Shown: positions 42,201 to 55,600 of the stretch, one piece after another
Numbering within the stretch: position 1 is the first letter of the stretch
How the letters are laid out: every line of letters starts with the position of its first letter
Assembly (NCBI GenBank): GCA_013076295.1
Contig: RQOL01000863.1
Span: 62,001 to 126,000 of the forward strand
Direction of reading: 5' to 3'
Length of the DNA stretch: 64,000 nt
DNA from: Sanderia malayensis
Taxonomy: Eukaryota > Cnidaria > Scyphozoa > Semaeostomeae > Pelagiidae
The notes under the pieces: model-generated
The model's database searches: none
Told to the model about the DNA's origin: nothing
Seen by the model: the letters and a program-made list of their open reading frames with translations, nothing else
Translations under genes and position numbers: made by a program

Positions 42201-45200
42201 ATTGTGGGAATGGGTGTCAATAAAATGAAAATAGGTAACCAAAGATGCATTCCATATAGTTTAAGCTGTGGTTACGTGGATTCATTTGAAAGTTGTGAGA
42301 ATGAATTTTTATATCGGATTCATTGTAAAATGTGGTAATATATGTTATTATCACTAAGAACATGTAAATAAAGGTGTACTTTAATTGGTTTGAGCTCAAG
42401 ATACGTGGATTTATGTGTAAATTGTGGGAATAAACGTTACTATCGGATTTATGATTAATTGCTGCAATGAATGTTGATATCACTGAAAACAAGTAAATAA
42501 GCATGTTTTTTAATACCTTTTAGCAGCAGTTACATCGATTCATGCGTAAATTGCGGGAATGGGTGTCAATATCAGTGAAAAGACGTAACCAAAGATTTAT
42601 TCCATATAGGTTTAGCTGTTGTTACGTGGATTCACTTGAAAATTGTGGGAATTAATTTTAATATCGGATTCATTGTAAATTGTGGGAATAGATGTAATTA
42701 TAACTAACAACATGTAAATAAAGATGTATTATGTTTTAGCTGCAATTACGTGGCTTCATGTGTAAATTGTGGGAATGAGTGGCAATATGTTCAGTGAAGA
42801 GACGTAACCAAAGATGCCTTCCAATTAGTTTTAGCTGTGCTTACGGGGATTCATTTGAAAATTGTGGGAAATATTTTTAATATCGGATTCATTATAAATG
42901 GTGGGAGTAGATGTAATTATCACTGAAATTATGTAAATAAAGTTGTACTTTATTATGTTTTAGCTGAATTTACGTGGATTCATGTGTAAATTGTGGGAAT
43001 GAACGTTAATATCGGATTCATGTGTAAATTGTTGGAATAAATGTTAATATCACTGAAACAAGTCAATAAGGGTGTTTTTTAATACCTTTTAGCTGCAGTT
43101 ACATGGATTCATGCGTAAATTGTGGGAATGGGTGTCAATATCATTGAAAAGACGTAACCAAAGATGCATTTCATATAGTTTTAGCTGTGCTTACGAGGAT
43201 TCATTTGAAAATTGTGGGAAATACTTTTAATATCCGATTCATTGTAAATTGTGGGAATAGATGTAATTAGCACTGAAATTATGTAAATAAAGTTGCACTT
43301 TATTATGTTTTAGTTGAATTTACGTGGATTCATGTGTAAATGGTGGGAAGGAACGTTAATTTCGGTTTCATGTTTAAATATTGTGAATGAATGTTAATAT
43401 CACTGAAAACAAGTAAATAAGGGTGTATTTTAATACCTTTCAGCTGCAGTTACATGGATTCATGTGTAAATTGTGGGAACGAGTGTCAATATCATCAATG
43501 AAAAGAGTTAACCAAAGACGCCTTCCAATTAGTTTTAGCTGTGGATACGTGGATTCATTGGAAAGTTGTGGGAATGAATTTTATTATCGCATTCATTGTA
43601 AAATGTGGTAATATATGTTTATATCACTATAAACATGTAAAAAAAGGTGTAATTTATTTTTTTGGCTCACAATACGTGGATTCATGTGAAAATTGTGGGA
43701 ATGAACGTTAATATCGGACTCATGTTTAAATTGTGGGAAAAATTGTTAATATCACAGAAAACAAGTAAATAAGGGTGTATTTTAATACGTTTTAGCTGCA
43801 GTTACATGGATTCATGTGTATATTGTGGAATGGGTGTCAATATCAGTGAAAAGACGTAACCAAAGATGCATTCCATAAAGTTTTAGCTGTGGTTACGTGG
43901 ATTCATTTGAAAAATGTGGGAATGAATTTTTATATCGGATTCATTGTAAATGTGGTAATATATGTTATTATCACTAAGAACATGTAAATAAAGGTGTACT
44001 TTAATTGGTTTGAGCTCAAGATACGTGGATTTATGTGTAAATTGTGGGAATAAACGTTACTATCGGATTTATGATTAATTGCGGCAATGAATGTTGATAT
44101 CACTGAAAACAAGTAAATAAGCATGTTTTTTAATACCTTTTAGCAGCAGTTACATGGATTCATGCGTAAATTGCGGGAATGGGTGTCAATATCAGTGAAA
44201 AGACGTAACCAAAGATTTATTCCATATTGGTTTAGCTGTTGTTACGTGGATTCACTTGAAAATTGTGGGAATTAAATTTAATATCAGATTAATTGTAAAT
44301 TGTGGGAATAGATGTAATTATAACTAACAACATGTAAATAAAGATGTATTTTATTATGTATTAGCTGCAATTACGTGGCTTCATGTGTAAATTGTGGGAA
44401 TGAGTGGCAATATCTTCAGTGAAGAGAGGTAACCAAAGATGCCTTCCAATTAGTTTTAGCTGTGCTTACGGGGATTCATTTGAAAATTGTGGGAAATATT
44501 TTAATATCGGATTCATTATAAATTGTGGGAATAGATGTAATTATCACTGAAATTATGTAAATAAAGTTGTACTTTATTATGTTTTAGCTGAATTTACGTG
44601 GATTCATGTGTAAATTGTGGAATGAACGTTAATATCGGATTCATGTGTAAATTGTTGGAATAAATGTTAATATCACTGAAACAAGTCAATGAGGGTGTTT
44701 TTTAATACCTTTTAGCTGCAGTTACATGGATTCATGCGTAAATTGTGGAATGGGTGTCAATATCATTGAAAAGACGTAACCAAAGATGCATTCCATATAG
44801 TTTTATCTGTGCTTACGGGGATTCATTTGAAAATTGTGGGAAATACTTTTAATATCGGATTCATTGTAAATTGTGGGAATAGATGTAATTATCACTGAAA
44901 TTATGTAAATAAAGTTGCACTTTATTATGTTTTAGTTGAATTTACGTGGATTCATGTGTAAATTGTGGGAATGAACGTTATTATCGGATTCAAGTGTTGA
45001 CTTGTGGGAGTGAACGTTAATATCGGATTCATGTTTAACTGGTGGGATTGAATGTTAATATCACTGAAAACCAGTAAATAAGGGTGTCTTTTAATACCTT
45101 TTAGCTGCAGTTACTTGGATTCATGCGGAAATTGTGGGAATGGGTGTCAATATCAGTGAAAAGACGTATCCAAAGATGCATTTCATATAGTTTTAGTTGT

Positions 45201-46200
45201 GGTTACGTGGATTCATTTGAAAATCGTGGGAATTAATTTTAATATCGGATTCATTGTAAATTGTGCGAATAGATGTAATTATCACTAAAAACATTTAAAT
45301 AAAGGTCTACTTTATTATGTTTTAGCTCAATTTACGTGGATTCATGTGTAAATTGTGGGAATGAACGTTATTACCGGATTCATGTGTTAACTTGTGGGAG
45401 TGAACGTTAATATCGGATTCATGTTTAACTTGTGGGAATGAATTATAACATCACTTGAAACCAGTAAGTATTAGTGTATTTTAAAGAGTGTGAACTGTAG
45501 TTATGGGGATTGATGCGTAAATTGTGGGAAAGAACGTTACTATCGGATTCATGTGTAAATTCTGGGAATGAAAGTTAATATAGGATTCATGTGTAAATTG
45601 TTGGCATAAGTAACAATATCATCAGTGAAAAGAGGTAAGCAAAGATGCCTTCCAATTAGTTTTAGCTGTGTCTACGTGGATTCATTTGAAAATGGTGGGA
45701 ATTAATTATAATATCGGATTCATTGTAAATTGTGGGAATAGATGTAATTATCACTAAAAGCATGTAAATAAAGTTGTACCTTATTATGTTTTAGCTGAAT
45801 TTACCTGGATTCATGTGTAAATTGTGGGAATGAACCTTATTACCGGATTCATGTGTTAACTTGTGGGAATAAACGTTAATATCGGTTTGATGTTGAAATT
45901 GTGGGAATGAATGTTAATATCACTGAAAACAAATAAATAACGGTGTATTTTAAAGAGTGTGAGCAGTAGTTATGGGGATTTATGCATAAATTGTGGGAAG
46001 GAACGTTCATATCGGATTCATGTGTAAATTGTGGGAATGAACGTTAATATCGCAATCATGTTTAAATTGTGGGAATGAATGTTAATATCCCTGAAAACAA
46101 GTAAATAAGGGTGTGTTTTAAGGAGTGCGAGCAGTAGTTATGGGGACTCCTGTGTAAATTGTGGGAAGGAACGTTAATATCGGAATCACGTGTAAATTGT
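35690..46200. repeat. Composite 4,092-bp higher-order repeat, about 2.5 copies
   Basis: The offset of 4,092 bp links 35,891 with 39,983, 38,361 with 42,453, and 36,901 with 40,993. It drops to about 4,087-4,090 in the last copy because of single-base losses. Copies are about 35,690-39,781, 39,782-43,873 and 43,874-46,200. The unit is the sum of a 2,470-bp and a 1,622-bp interval. The last copy ends just before the first retrotransposon, at a switch in a B block near 46,240. Confidence 0.88.
43660..44750. other. Cluster of single-base homopolymer contractions, likely assembly error
   Basis: Compared with the sister copy 4,092 bp upstream, this stretch has lost one base in each of six short runs. 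They are a T run near 43,665, a G run near 43,828, an A run near 43,949, a T run near 44,500, and G runs near 44,620 and 44,748. The neighbouring copies are otherwise almost identical. All changes are run contractions within about 1.1 kb, which is typical of unpolished long-read sequence. They could be real, but clustering makes that less likely. Confidence 0.7.
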
Positions 46201-46394
46201 GGGAATAAATGTTAATATCACTGAAAACAAGTAAATAAGGGTGTCTTTTAATACCTTTTAGCTGCAGTTACTTTGATTCATGCGTAAATTGTGGGAGTGG
46301 GTGTCAATATCAGTGAAAAGATGTAACCAAAGGTGCATTCCATATAGTTTTAGTTGTGGTTACGTGGATTCATTTGAAAATCGTGAGAATTATT

Positions 46395-47399
46395 CAAATG
46401 GTTAAAGTTAAAGATGAAAAATCAAAACAGGTGCCTCTATCTTGTGGTGTTCCGCAAGGATCAGTGCTGGGTCCGTTACTTTTTCTGGTGTATACGTTAC
46501 CCTTAGGAGATATTGTTCGAAACAGAGGCATGAAGTTCCACCTGTATGCTGATGACACACAACTTTATATGTCATTTTCTCCAACTCCTGAATGTGCAAC
46601 TCTCTCAATACAGCAAATTGAAGGGTGTGTCCAAGAAATTCAGTCCTGGATGCTAACAAACAGGCTAAAATTAAATGGAGATAAAACTGAACTCTTGTTG
46701 GTAGGAACGCGAAAACAATGTGCAAAACTGCCAAATCTGTTGATAAATATTGGAAACACTGCAATTAAACCAAGTGAAGAAGTACGAAATCTTGGTGCTG
46801 TTTTTGATACAAATTTGTCACTTAAGTCACATGTCAACTCTCTGTGCAGCTCAGCTAGGTACTACCTGTATAATATCCGCCTAGCTTGGAAGTATCTTAC
46901 AAAGGAAGCTGCTGAAAAAGCCATCCATGCCTTCGTCACATCTAGGCTAGATTGCAACAATTCTCTCTTATATGGTTTGCCAGTGTCTGAGTTACAAAAG
47001 TTGCAAAAAATTCAGAATTCCGCTGCCAGGATTTTGACCGGTGCGAACAGACATTGTCACATAACCCCAGTGTTAAAACAACTCCACTGGTTGCCAATAA
47101 CACACAGGATCAAATACAAGATTATAGTATTAACTTACAAATGCATCAACAATCTTGCACCAAAATACCTTACTGAGTTGGTCACATTAAAAACAGCAGC
47201 AAGAAGGACAAGATCTACTGATGATAAGTTGAAAATTGAAACATCAAGGACAAAGCTTGTGACAGCTGGAGATCGTGCCTTTATAAGTGCCTCTCCTCAT
47301 CTTTGGAACAAACTGCCATATGCATTGAGAGCAACGGATTCTTTAGAAACTTTTAAGTGTAGACTGAAGACACATTTGTTTAATGAATATTTTGATTAG
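46395..47399 (+). CDS. Reverse transcriptase C-terminal fragment, CR1/L2-like, 5'-truncated
   Basis: The frame stays open for about 334 codons to a stop at 47,399. Upstream it runs back through satellite to a GTG at 46,356, which is chance, so no true start is present. Counted from that GTG, the motifs are GVPQGSVLGPLLF at residues 31-43 (RT motif B), YADDTQLY at 64-71 with catalytic Asp66 and Asp67 (motif C), TNRLKLNGDKTELLLVG at 101-117 and LGAVFD at 146-151. These are followed by a long C-terminal region with LHWLP and, from about residue 305, GDRAF and LWNKLP, typical of CR1/L2-type ORF2 proteins. The first catalytic Asp (motif A), the fingers and the apurinic endonuclease are absent. In a full element this protein would copy RNA into DNA at a nicked target; this fragment cannot be autonomous. 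The lack of internal stops suggests a fairly recent insertion. Confidence 0.85.
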   Translation, partial: QMVKVKDEKSKQVPLSCGVPQGSVLGPLLFLVYTLPLGDIVRNRGMKFHLYADDTQLYMSFSPTPECATLSIQQIEGCVQEIQSWMLTNRLKLNGDKTELLLVGTRKQCAKLPNLLINIGNTAIKPSEEVRNLGAVFDTNLSLKSHVNSLCSSARYYLYNIRLAWKYLTKEAAEKAIHAFVTSRLDCNNSLLYGLPVSELQKLQKIQNSAARILTGANRHCHITPVLKQLHWLPITHRIKYKIIVLTYKCINNLAPKYLTELVTLKTAARRTRSTDDKLKIETSRTKLVTAGDRAFISASPHLWNKLPYALRATDSLETFKCRLKTHLFNEYFD

Positions 47400-47483
47400 G
47401 TTTTATTTTTGCCAATAATTCTTAGCATTCCTTGTAATTACTTTATATGATATCACCTTATTAGTTTTATGTAAATTATATAA

Positions 47484-47515
47484 TGCGCCTTTGAGCCGTG
47501 GGGATAAATGGCGCA
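47484..47515 (+). other. 3' UTR stem-loop of retrotransposon 1
   Basis: TGCGCC at 47,484-47,489 pairs with GGCGCA at 47,510-47,515 around a 20-base loop. It is followed by AATATAAATG and the ATT tail. CR1/L2-type elements commonly carry a short hairpin near the 3' end that their reverse transcriptase recognises. The role here is inferred from position. Confidence 0.6.
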
Positions 47516-47527
47516 ATATAAATGCCT

Positions 47528-47546
47528 TTTATTATTATTATTATTT
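47528..47546 (+). repeat. ATT microsatellite tail of retrotransposon 1
   Basis: A short run of ATT triplets directly joins the 3' UTR to the satellite sequence AATTAATTATAAT. It marks the 3' end of the element and confirms plus-strand orientation. Confidence 0.8.
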
Positions 47547-48429
47547 AATTAATTATAATATCGGATTCATTGTAAATTGTGGGAATAGATGTAATTATCA
47601 CTAAAAGCATGTAAATAAAGTTGTACCTTATTATGTTTTAGCTGAATTTACGTGGATTCATGTGTAAATTGTGGGAATGAACGTTATTACCGGATTCATG
47701 TGTTAACTTGTGGGAGTGAACGTTAATATCGGATTCATGTTTAACTTGTGGGAATGAATCTTAACATCACTGAAAACCAGTAAGTATTAGTGTATTTTAA
47801 AGAGTGTGAACTGTAGTTATGGGGATTGATGCGTAAATTGTGGGAAAGAACGTTACTATCGGATTCATGTGTAAATTCTGGGAATGAAAGTTAGTATAGG
47901 ATTCATGTGTAAATTGTTGACATAAGTAACAATATCATCGGTGAAAAGAGGTAAGCAAAGATGCCTTCCAATTAGTATTAGCTGTGTCTACGTGGATTCA
48001 TTTGAAAATGGTGGGAATTAATTATAATATCGGATTCATTGTAAATTGTGGGAATAGATGTAATTATCACTAAAAGCATGTAAATAAAATTGTACCTTAT
48101 TATGTTTTAGCTGAATTTACTTGGATTCATGTGTAAATTGTGGGAATGAACCTTATTACCGGATTCATGTGTTAACTTGTGGGAATGAACGTTAATATCG
48201 GTTTGATGTTGAAATTGTGGGAATGAATGTTAATATCACTGAAAACAAATAAATAACGGTGTATTTTAAAGAGTGTGAGCAGTAGTTATGGGGATTTATG
48301 CATAAATTGTGGGAAGGAACGTTCATATCGGATTCATGTGTAAATTGTGGGAATGAACGTTAATATCGCAATCATGTTTAAATTGTGGGAATGAATGTTA
48401 ATATCCCTGAAAACAAGTAAATAAGGGTG

Positions 48430-51400
48430 TGTTTTAAGGAGTGTGAGCAGTAGTTATGGGGACCCTTGTGTAAATTGTGGGAAGGAACGTTAATATCGGA
48501 ATCACGTGTAAATTGTGGGAATAAATGTTAATATCACTGAAAACAGGTAAATAAGGGTGTAATTTAATACCTTTTAGCTGCAGTTACATGGATTCATGCT
48601 TTAATTGTGGGAATGGGTGTCAATAAAATGAAAATAGGTAACCAAAGATGCATTCCATATAGTTTAAGCTGTGGTTACGTGGATTCATTTGAAAGTTGTG
48701 AGAATGAATTTTTATATCGGATTCATTGTAAAATGTGGTAATATATGTTATTATCACTAAGAACATGTAAATAAAGGTGTACTTTAACTGGTTTGAGCTC
48801 AAGATACGTGGATTTATGTGTAAATTGTGGGAATAAACGTTACTATCGGATTTATGATTAATTGCGGCAATGAATGTTGATATCACTGAAAACAAGTAAA
48901 TAAGCATGTTTTTTAATACCTTTTAGCAGCAGTTACATGGATTCATGCGTAATTTGCGGGAATGGGTGTCAATATCAGTGAAAAGACGTAACCAAAGATT
49001 TATTCCATATAGGTTTAGCTGTTGTTACGTGGATTCACTTGAAAATTGTGGGAATTAATTTTAATATCGGATTCATTGTAAATTGTGGGAATAGATGTAA
49101 TTATAACTAACAACATGTAAATAAAGATGTATTTTATTATGTTTTAGCTGCAATTACGTGGCTTCATGTGTAAATTGTAGAAATGAGTGGCAATATCTTC
49201 AGTGAAGAGAGGTAACCAAAGATGCCTTCCAATTAGTTTTAGCTGTGCTTACGGGGATTCATTTGAAAATTGTGGGAAATATTTTTAATATCGGATTCAT
49301 TATAAATGGTGGGAGTAGATGTAATTATCACTGAAATTATGTAACTAAAGTTGTACTTTATTATGTTTTAGCTGAATTTACGTGGATTCATGTGTAAATT
49401 GTGGGAATGAACGTTAATATCGGATTCATGTGTAAATTGTTGGAATAAATGTTAATATCACTGAAACAAGTCAATAAGGGAGTTTTTTAATACCTTTTAG
49501 CTGCAGTTACATGGATTCATGCGTAAATTGTGGGAATGGGTGTCAATATCATTGAAAAGACGTAACCAAAGATGCATTCCATATAGTTTTAGCTGTGCTT
49601 ACGAGGATTCATTTGAAAATTGTGGGAAATACTTTTAATATCCGATTCATTGTAAATTGTGGGAATAGATGTAATTAGCACTGAAATTATGTAAATAAAG
49701 TTGCACTTTATTATGTTTTAGTTGAATTTACGTGGATTCATGTGTAAATTGTGGGAATGAACGTTATTATCGGACTCATGTGTTAACTTGTGGGAGTGAA
49801 CGTTAATATCGGATTTATGTTTAACTGGTGGGATTGAATGTTAATATCACTGAAAACCAGTAAATAAGGGTGTCTTTTAATACCTTTTAGCTGCAGTTAC
49901 TTGGATTCATGCGTAAATTGTGGGAATGGGTGTCAATATCAGTGAAAAGACGTATCCAAAGATGCATTTCATATAGTTTTAGTTGTGGTTACGTGGATTC
50001 ATTTGAAAATCGTGGGAATTAATTTTAATATCGGATTCATTGTAAATTGTGCGAATAGATGTAGTTATCACTAAAAACATGTAAATAAAGGTCTACTTTA
50101 TTATGTTTTAGCTCAATTTACGTGGATTCATGTGTAAATTGTGGGAATGAACGTTATTACCGGATTCATGTGTTAACTTGTGGGAGTGAACGTTAACATC
50201 GGATTCATGTTTAACTTGTGGGAATGAATCTTAACATCACTTTAAACCAGTAAGTATTAGTGTATTTTAAAGAGTGTGAACTGTAGTTATGGGGATTGAT
50301 GCGTAAATTGTGGGAAAGAACGTTACTATCGGATTCATGTGTAAATTCTGGGAATGAAAGTTAATATAGGATTCATGTGTAAATTGTTGGCATAAGTAAC
50401 AATATCATCAGTGAAAAGAGGTAAGCAAAGATGCCTTCCAATTAGTTTTAGCTGTGTCTACGTGGATTCATTTGAAAATGGTGGGAATTAATTATAATAT
50501 CGGATTCATTGTAAATTGTGGGAATAGATGTAATTATCACTAAAAGCATGTAAATAAAGTTGTACCTTATTATGTTTTAGCTGAATTTACTTGGATTCAT
50601 GTGTAAATTGTGGGAATGAACCTTATTACCGGATTCATGTGTTAACTTGTGGGAATGAACGTTAATATCGGTTTGATGTTGAAATTGTGGGAATGAATGT
50701 TAATATCACTGAAAACAAATAAATAACGGTGTATTTTAAAGAGTGTGAGCAGTAGTTATGGGGATTTATGCATAAATTGTGGGAAGGAACGTTCATATCG
50801 GATTCATGTGTAAATTGTTGGAATGAACGTTAATATCGCAATCATGTTTAAATTGTGGGAAAAATTGTTAATATCACAGAAAACAAGTAAATAAGGGTGT
50901 ACTTTAATTGGTTTGAGCTCAAGATACGTGGATTTATGTGTAAATTGTGGGAATAAACGTTACTATCGGATTTATGATTAATTGCGGCAATGAATGTTGA
51001 TATCACTGAAAACAAGTAAAAAAGCATGTTTTTTAATACCTTTTAGCAGCAGTTACATCGATTCATGCGTAAATTGCGGGAATGGGTGTCAATATCAGTG
51101 AAAAGACGTATCCAAAGATGCATTTCATATAGTTTTAGTTGTGGTTACGTGGATTCATTTGAAAATCGTGGGAATTAATTTTAATATCGGATTCATTGTA
51201 AATTGTGCGAATAGATGTAGTTATCACTAAAAACATGTAAATAAAGGTCTACTTTATTATGTTTTAGCTCAATTTACGTGGATTCATGTGTAAATTGTGG
51301 GAATGAACGTTATTACCTGATTCATGTGTTAACTTGTGGGAGTGAACGTTAATATCGGATTCATGTTTAACTTGTGGGAATGAATCTTAACATCACTTGA

Positions 51401-52652
51401 AACCAGTAAGTATTAGTGTATTTTAAAGAGTGTGAACTGTAGTTATGGGGATTGATGCGTAAATTGTGGGAAAGAACGTTACTATCGGATTCATGTGTAA
51501 ATTCTGGGAATGAACGTTATTATCGGATTCATGTGTTAACTTGTGGGAGTGAACGTTAATATCGGATTTATGTTTAACTGGTGGGATTGAATGTTAATAT
51601 CACTGAAAACCAGTAAATAAGGGTGTCTTTTAATACCTTTTAGCTGCAGTTACTTGGATTCATGCGTAAATTGTGCGAATGGGTGTCAATATCAGTGAAA
51701 AGACGTATTTAAAGATGCATTTCATATAGTTTTAGTTGTGGTTACGTGGATTCATTTGAAAATCGTGGGAATTAATTTTAATATCGGATTCATTGTAAAT
51801 TGTGCGAATAGATGTAGTTATCACTAAAAACATGTAAATAAAGGTCTACTTTATTATGTTTTAGCTCAATTTACGTGGATTCATGTGTAAATTGTGGGAA
51901 TGAACGTTATTACCTGATTCATGTGTTAACTTGTGGGAGTGAACGTTAATATCGGATTCATGTTTAACTTGTGGGAATGAATCTTAACATCACATGAAAC
52001 CAGTAAGTATTAGTGTATTTTAAAGAGTGTGAACTGTAGTTATGGGGATTGATGCGTAAATTGTGGGAAAGAACGTTACTATCGGATTCATGTGTAAATT
52101 CTGGGAATGAAAGTTAATATAGGATTCATGTGTAAATTGTTGGCATAAGTAACAATATCATCAGTGAAAAGAGGTAAGCAAAGATGCCTTCCAATTAGTT
52201 TTAGCTGTGTCTACGTGGATTCATTTGAAAATGGTGGTAATTAATTATAATATCGGATTCATTGTAAATTGTGGGAATAGATGTAATTATCACTAAAAGC
52301 ATGTAAATAAAGTTGTACGTTATTATGTTTTAGCTGAATTTACTTGGATTCATGTGTAAATTGTGGGAATGAACCTTATTACCGGATTCATCTGTTAACT
52401 TGTGGGAATGAACGTTAATATCGGTTTGATGTTGAAATTGTGGGAATGAATGTTAATATCACTGAAAACAAATAAATAACGGTGTATTTTAAAGAGTGTG
52501 AGCAGTAGTTATGGGGATTTATGCATAAATTGTGGGAAGGAACGTTCATATCGGATTCATGTGTAAATTGTGGGAATGAACGTTAATATCGCAATCATGT
52601 TTAAATTGTGGGAATGAATGTTAATATCCCTGAAAACAAGTAAATAAGGGTG
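48430..52652. repeat. Higher-order repeat of 4,223 bp, copy 1
   Basis: This copy is paired with 52,653-56,875 at a constant offset of 4,223 bp (48,856 with 53,079; 50,976 with 55,199). Private variants shared only by these two copies include GGACCCTTGTG, TTTAACTGG, GCGTAATTTGCGGG, TGTAGAAATGAGTGG, GTAACTAAAG and CACTTTAAACC. The boundaries are conventional, because a tandem unit has no unique start. Confidence 0.92.
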
Positions 52653-55600
52653 TGTTTTAAGGAGTGTGAGCAGTAGTTATGGGGACCCTTGTGTAAATTG
52701 TGGGAAGGAACGTTAATATCGGAATCACGTGTAAATTGTGGGAATAAATGTTAATATCACTGAAAACAGGTAAATAAGGGTGTAATTTAATACCTTTTAG
52801 CTGCAGTTACATGGATTCATGCTTTAATTGTGGGAATGGGTGTCAATAAAATGAAAATAGGTAACCAAAGATGCATTCCATATAGTTTAAGCTGTGGTTA
52901 CGTGGATTCATTTGAAAGTTGTGAGAATGAATTTTTATATCGGATTCATTGTAAAATGTGGTAATATATGTTATTATCACTAAGAACATGTAAATAAAGG
53001 TGTACTTTAACTGGTTTGAGCTCAAGATACGTGGATTTATGTGTAAATTGTGGGAATAAACGTTACTATCGGATTTATGATTAATTGCGGCAATGAATGT
53101 TGATATCACTGAAAACAAGTAAATAAGCATGTTTTTTAATACCTTTTAGCAGCAGTTACATGGATTCATGCGTAATTTGCGGGAATGGGTGTCAATATCA
53201 GTGAAAAGACGTAACCAAAGATTTATTCCATATAGGTTTAGCTGTTGTTACGTGGATTCACTTGAAAATTGTGGGAATTAATTTTAATATCGGATTCATT
53301 GTAAATTGTGGGAATAGATGTAATTATAACTAACAACATGTAAATAAAGATGTATTTTATTATGTTTTAGCTGCAATTACGTGGCTTCATGTGTAAATTG
53401 TAGAAATGAGTGGCAATATCTTCAGTGAAGAGAGGTAACCAAAGATGCCTTCCAATTAGTTTTAGCTGTGCTTACGGGGATTCATTTGAAAATTGTGGGA
53501 AATATTTTTAATATCGGATTCATTATAAATGGTGGGAGTAGATGTAATTATCACTGAAATTATGTAACTAAAGTTGTACTTTATTATGTTTTAGCTGAAT
53601 TTACGTGGATTCATGTGTAAATTGTGGGAATGAACGTTAATATCGGATTCATGTGTAAATTGTTGGAATAAATGTTAATATCACTGAAACAAGTCAATAA
53701 GGGAGTTTTTTAATACCTTTTAGCTGCAGTTACATGGATTCATGCGTAAATTGTGGGAATGGGTGTCAATATCATTGAAAAGACGTAACCAAAGATGCAT
53801 TCCATATAGTTTTAGCTGTGCTTACGAGGATTCATTTGAAAATTGTGGGAAATACTTTTAATATCCGATTCATTGTAAATTGTGGGAATAGATGTAATTA
53901 GCACTGAAATTATGTAAATAAAGTTGCACTTTATTATGTTTTAGTTGAATTTACGTGGATTCATGTGTAAATTGTGGGAATGAACGTTATTATCGGACTC
54001 ATGTGTTAACTTGTGGGAGTGAACGTTAATATCGGATTTATGTTTAACTGGTGGGATTGAATGTTAATATCACTGAAAACCAGTAAATAAGGGTGTCTTT
54101 TAATACCTTTTAGCTGCAGTTACTTGGATTCATGCGTAAATTGTGGGAATGGGTGTCAATATCAGTGAAAAGACGTATCCAAAGATGCATTTCATATAGT
54201 TTTAGTTGTGGTTACGTGGATTCATTTGAAAATCGTGGGAATTAATTTTAATATCGGATTCATTGTAAATTGTGCGAATAGATGTAGTTATCACTAAAAA
54301 CATGTAAATAAAGGTCTACTTTATTATGTTTTAGCTCAATTTACGTGGATTCATGTGTAAATTGTGGGAATGAACGTTATTACCGGATTCATGTGTTAAC
54401 TTGTGGGAGTGAACGTTAACATCGGATTCATGTTTAACTTGTGGGAATGAATCTTAACATCACTTTAAACCAGTAAGTATTAGTGTATTTTAAAGAGTGT
54501 GAACTGTAGTTATGGGGATTGATGCGTAAATTGTGGGAAAGAACGTTACTATCGGATTCATGTGTAAATTCTGGGAATGAAAGTTAATATAGGATTCATG
54601 TGTAAATTGTTGGCATAAGTAACAATATCATCAGTGAAAAGAGGTAAGCAAAGATGCCTTCCAATTAGTTTTAGCTGTGTCTACGTGGATTCATTTGAAA
54701 ATGGTGGGAATTAATTATAATATCGGATTCATTGTAAATTGTGGGAATAGATGTAATTATCACTAAAAGCATGTAAATAAAGTTGTACCTTATTATGTTT
54801 TAGCTGAATTTACTTGGATTCATGTGTAAATTGTGGGAATGAACCTTATTACCGGATTCATGTGTTAACTTGTGGGAATGAACGTTAATATCGGTTTGAT
54901 GTTGAAATTGTGGGAATGAATGTTAATATCACTGAAAACAAATAAATAACGGTGTATTTTAAAGAGTGTGAGCAGTAGTTATGGGGATTTATGCATAAAT
55001 TGTGGGAAGGAACGTTCATATCGGATTCATGTGTAAATTGTGGGAATGAACGTTAATATCGCAATCATGTTTAAATTGTGGGAAAAATTGTTAATATCAC
55101 AGAAAACAAGTAAATAAGGGTGTACTTTAATTGGTTTGAGCTCAAGATACGTGGATTTATGTGTAAATTGTGGGAATAAACGTTACTATCGGATTTATGA
55201 TTAATTGCGGCAATGAATGTTGATATCACTGAAAACAAGTAAAAAAGCATGTTTTTTAATACCTTTTAGCAGCAGTTACATCGATTCATGCGTAAATTGC
55301 GGGAATGGGTGTCAATATCAGTGAAAAGACGTATCCAAAGATGCATTTCATATAGTTTTAGTTGTGGTTACGTGGATTCATTTGAAAATCGTGGGAATTA
55401 ATTTTAATATCGGATTCATTGTAAATTGTGCGAATAGATGTAGTTATCACTAAAAACATGTAAATAAAGGTCTACTTTATTATGTTTTAGCTCAATTTAC
55501 GTGGATTCATGTGTAAATTGTGGGAATGAACGTTATTACCTGATTCATGTGTTAACTTGTGGGAGTGAACGTTAATATCGGATTCATGTTTAACTTGTGG

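Larger units (their letters stand above)
17241..46392. repeat. Satellite domain II: homogenised higher-order array
   Basis: The same A and B blocks and orientation as before 17.2 kb, now in ordered HORs. A landmark A block containing GATTAATTGCGGCAATGAA occurs near 17,886, 19,201, 21,672, 24,142, 26,612, 27,886, 31,084, 32,160, 33,788, 35,891, 38,361, 39,983, 42,453 and 44,073 (GCTGCAATGAA at 38,361 and 42,453). The spacings are 1,315, 2,471, 2,470, 2,470, 1,274, 3,198, 1,076, 1,628, 2,103, 2,470, 1,622, 2,470 and 1,620 bp. The mix of repeated values shows recombination between a few unit types. No gene is visible. ORFs of 62-95 codons recur with the repeats and are not considered coding. Confidence 0.95.
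46393..47546 (+). mobile_element. 5'-truncated non-LTR retrotransposon, CR1/L2-like
   Basis: The insert has base composition and codon structure unlike the satellite. It contains the C-terminal half of a reverse transcriptase ORF, a 3' UTR of about 150 bp with a short stem-loop, and an ATT microsatellite tail, an end typical of CR1/L2-type elements. The flanks rejoin to a normal A block (ATCGTGAGAATTA before, AATTATAATATCGG after) that exists uninterrupted at 7,910 and 11,410. AATTA occurs on both sides (46,388-46,392 and 47,547-47,551), a possible 5-bp target-site duplication, but low in complexity. The endonuclease and the N-terminal RT motifs are missing. The family assignment comes from protein style only. 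Confidence 0.88.

Noticed and set aside
46356..46394. GTG start and first 13 residues of the ORF at retrotransposon 1
   Set aside because: These bases are satellite sequence. The frame is joined to the element by chance and is not a real start.
46408..46837. Minus-strand ORFs opposite retrotransposon 1
   Set aside because: They are antisense shadows of the reverse transcriptase frame and have no recognisable motifs.
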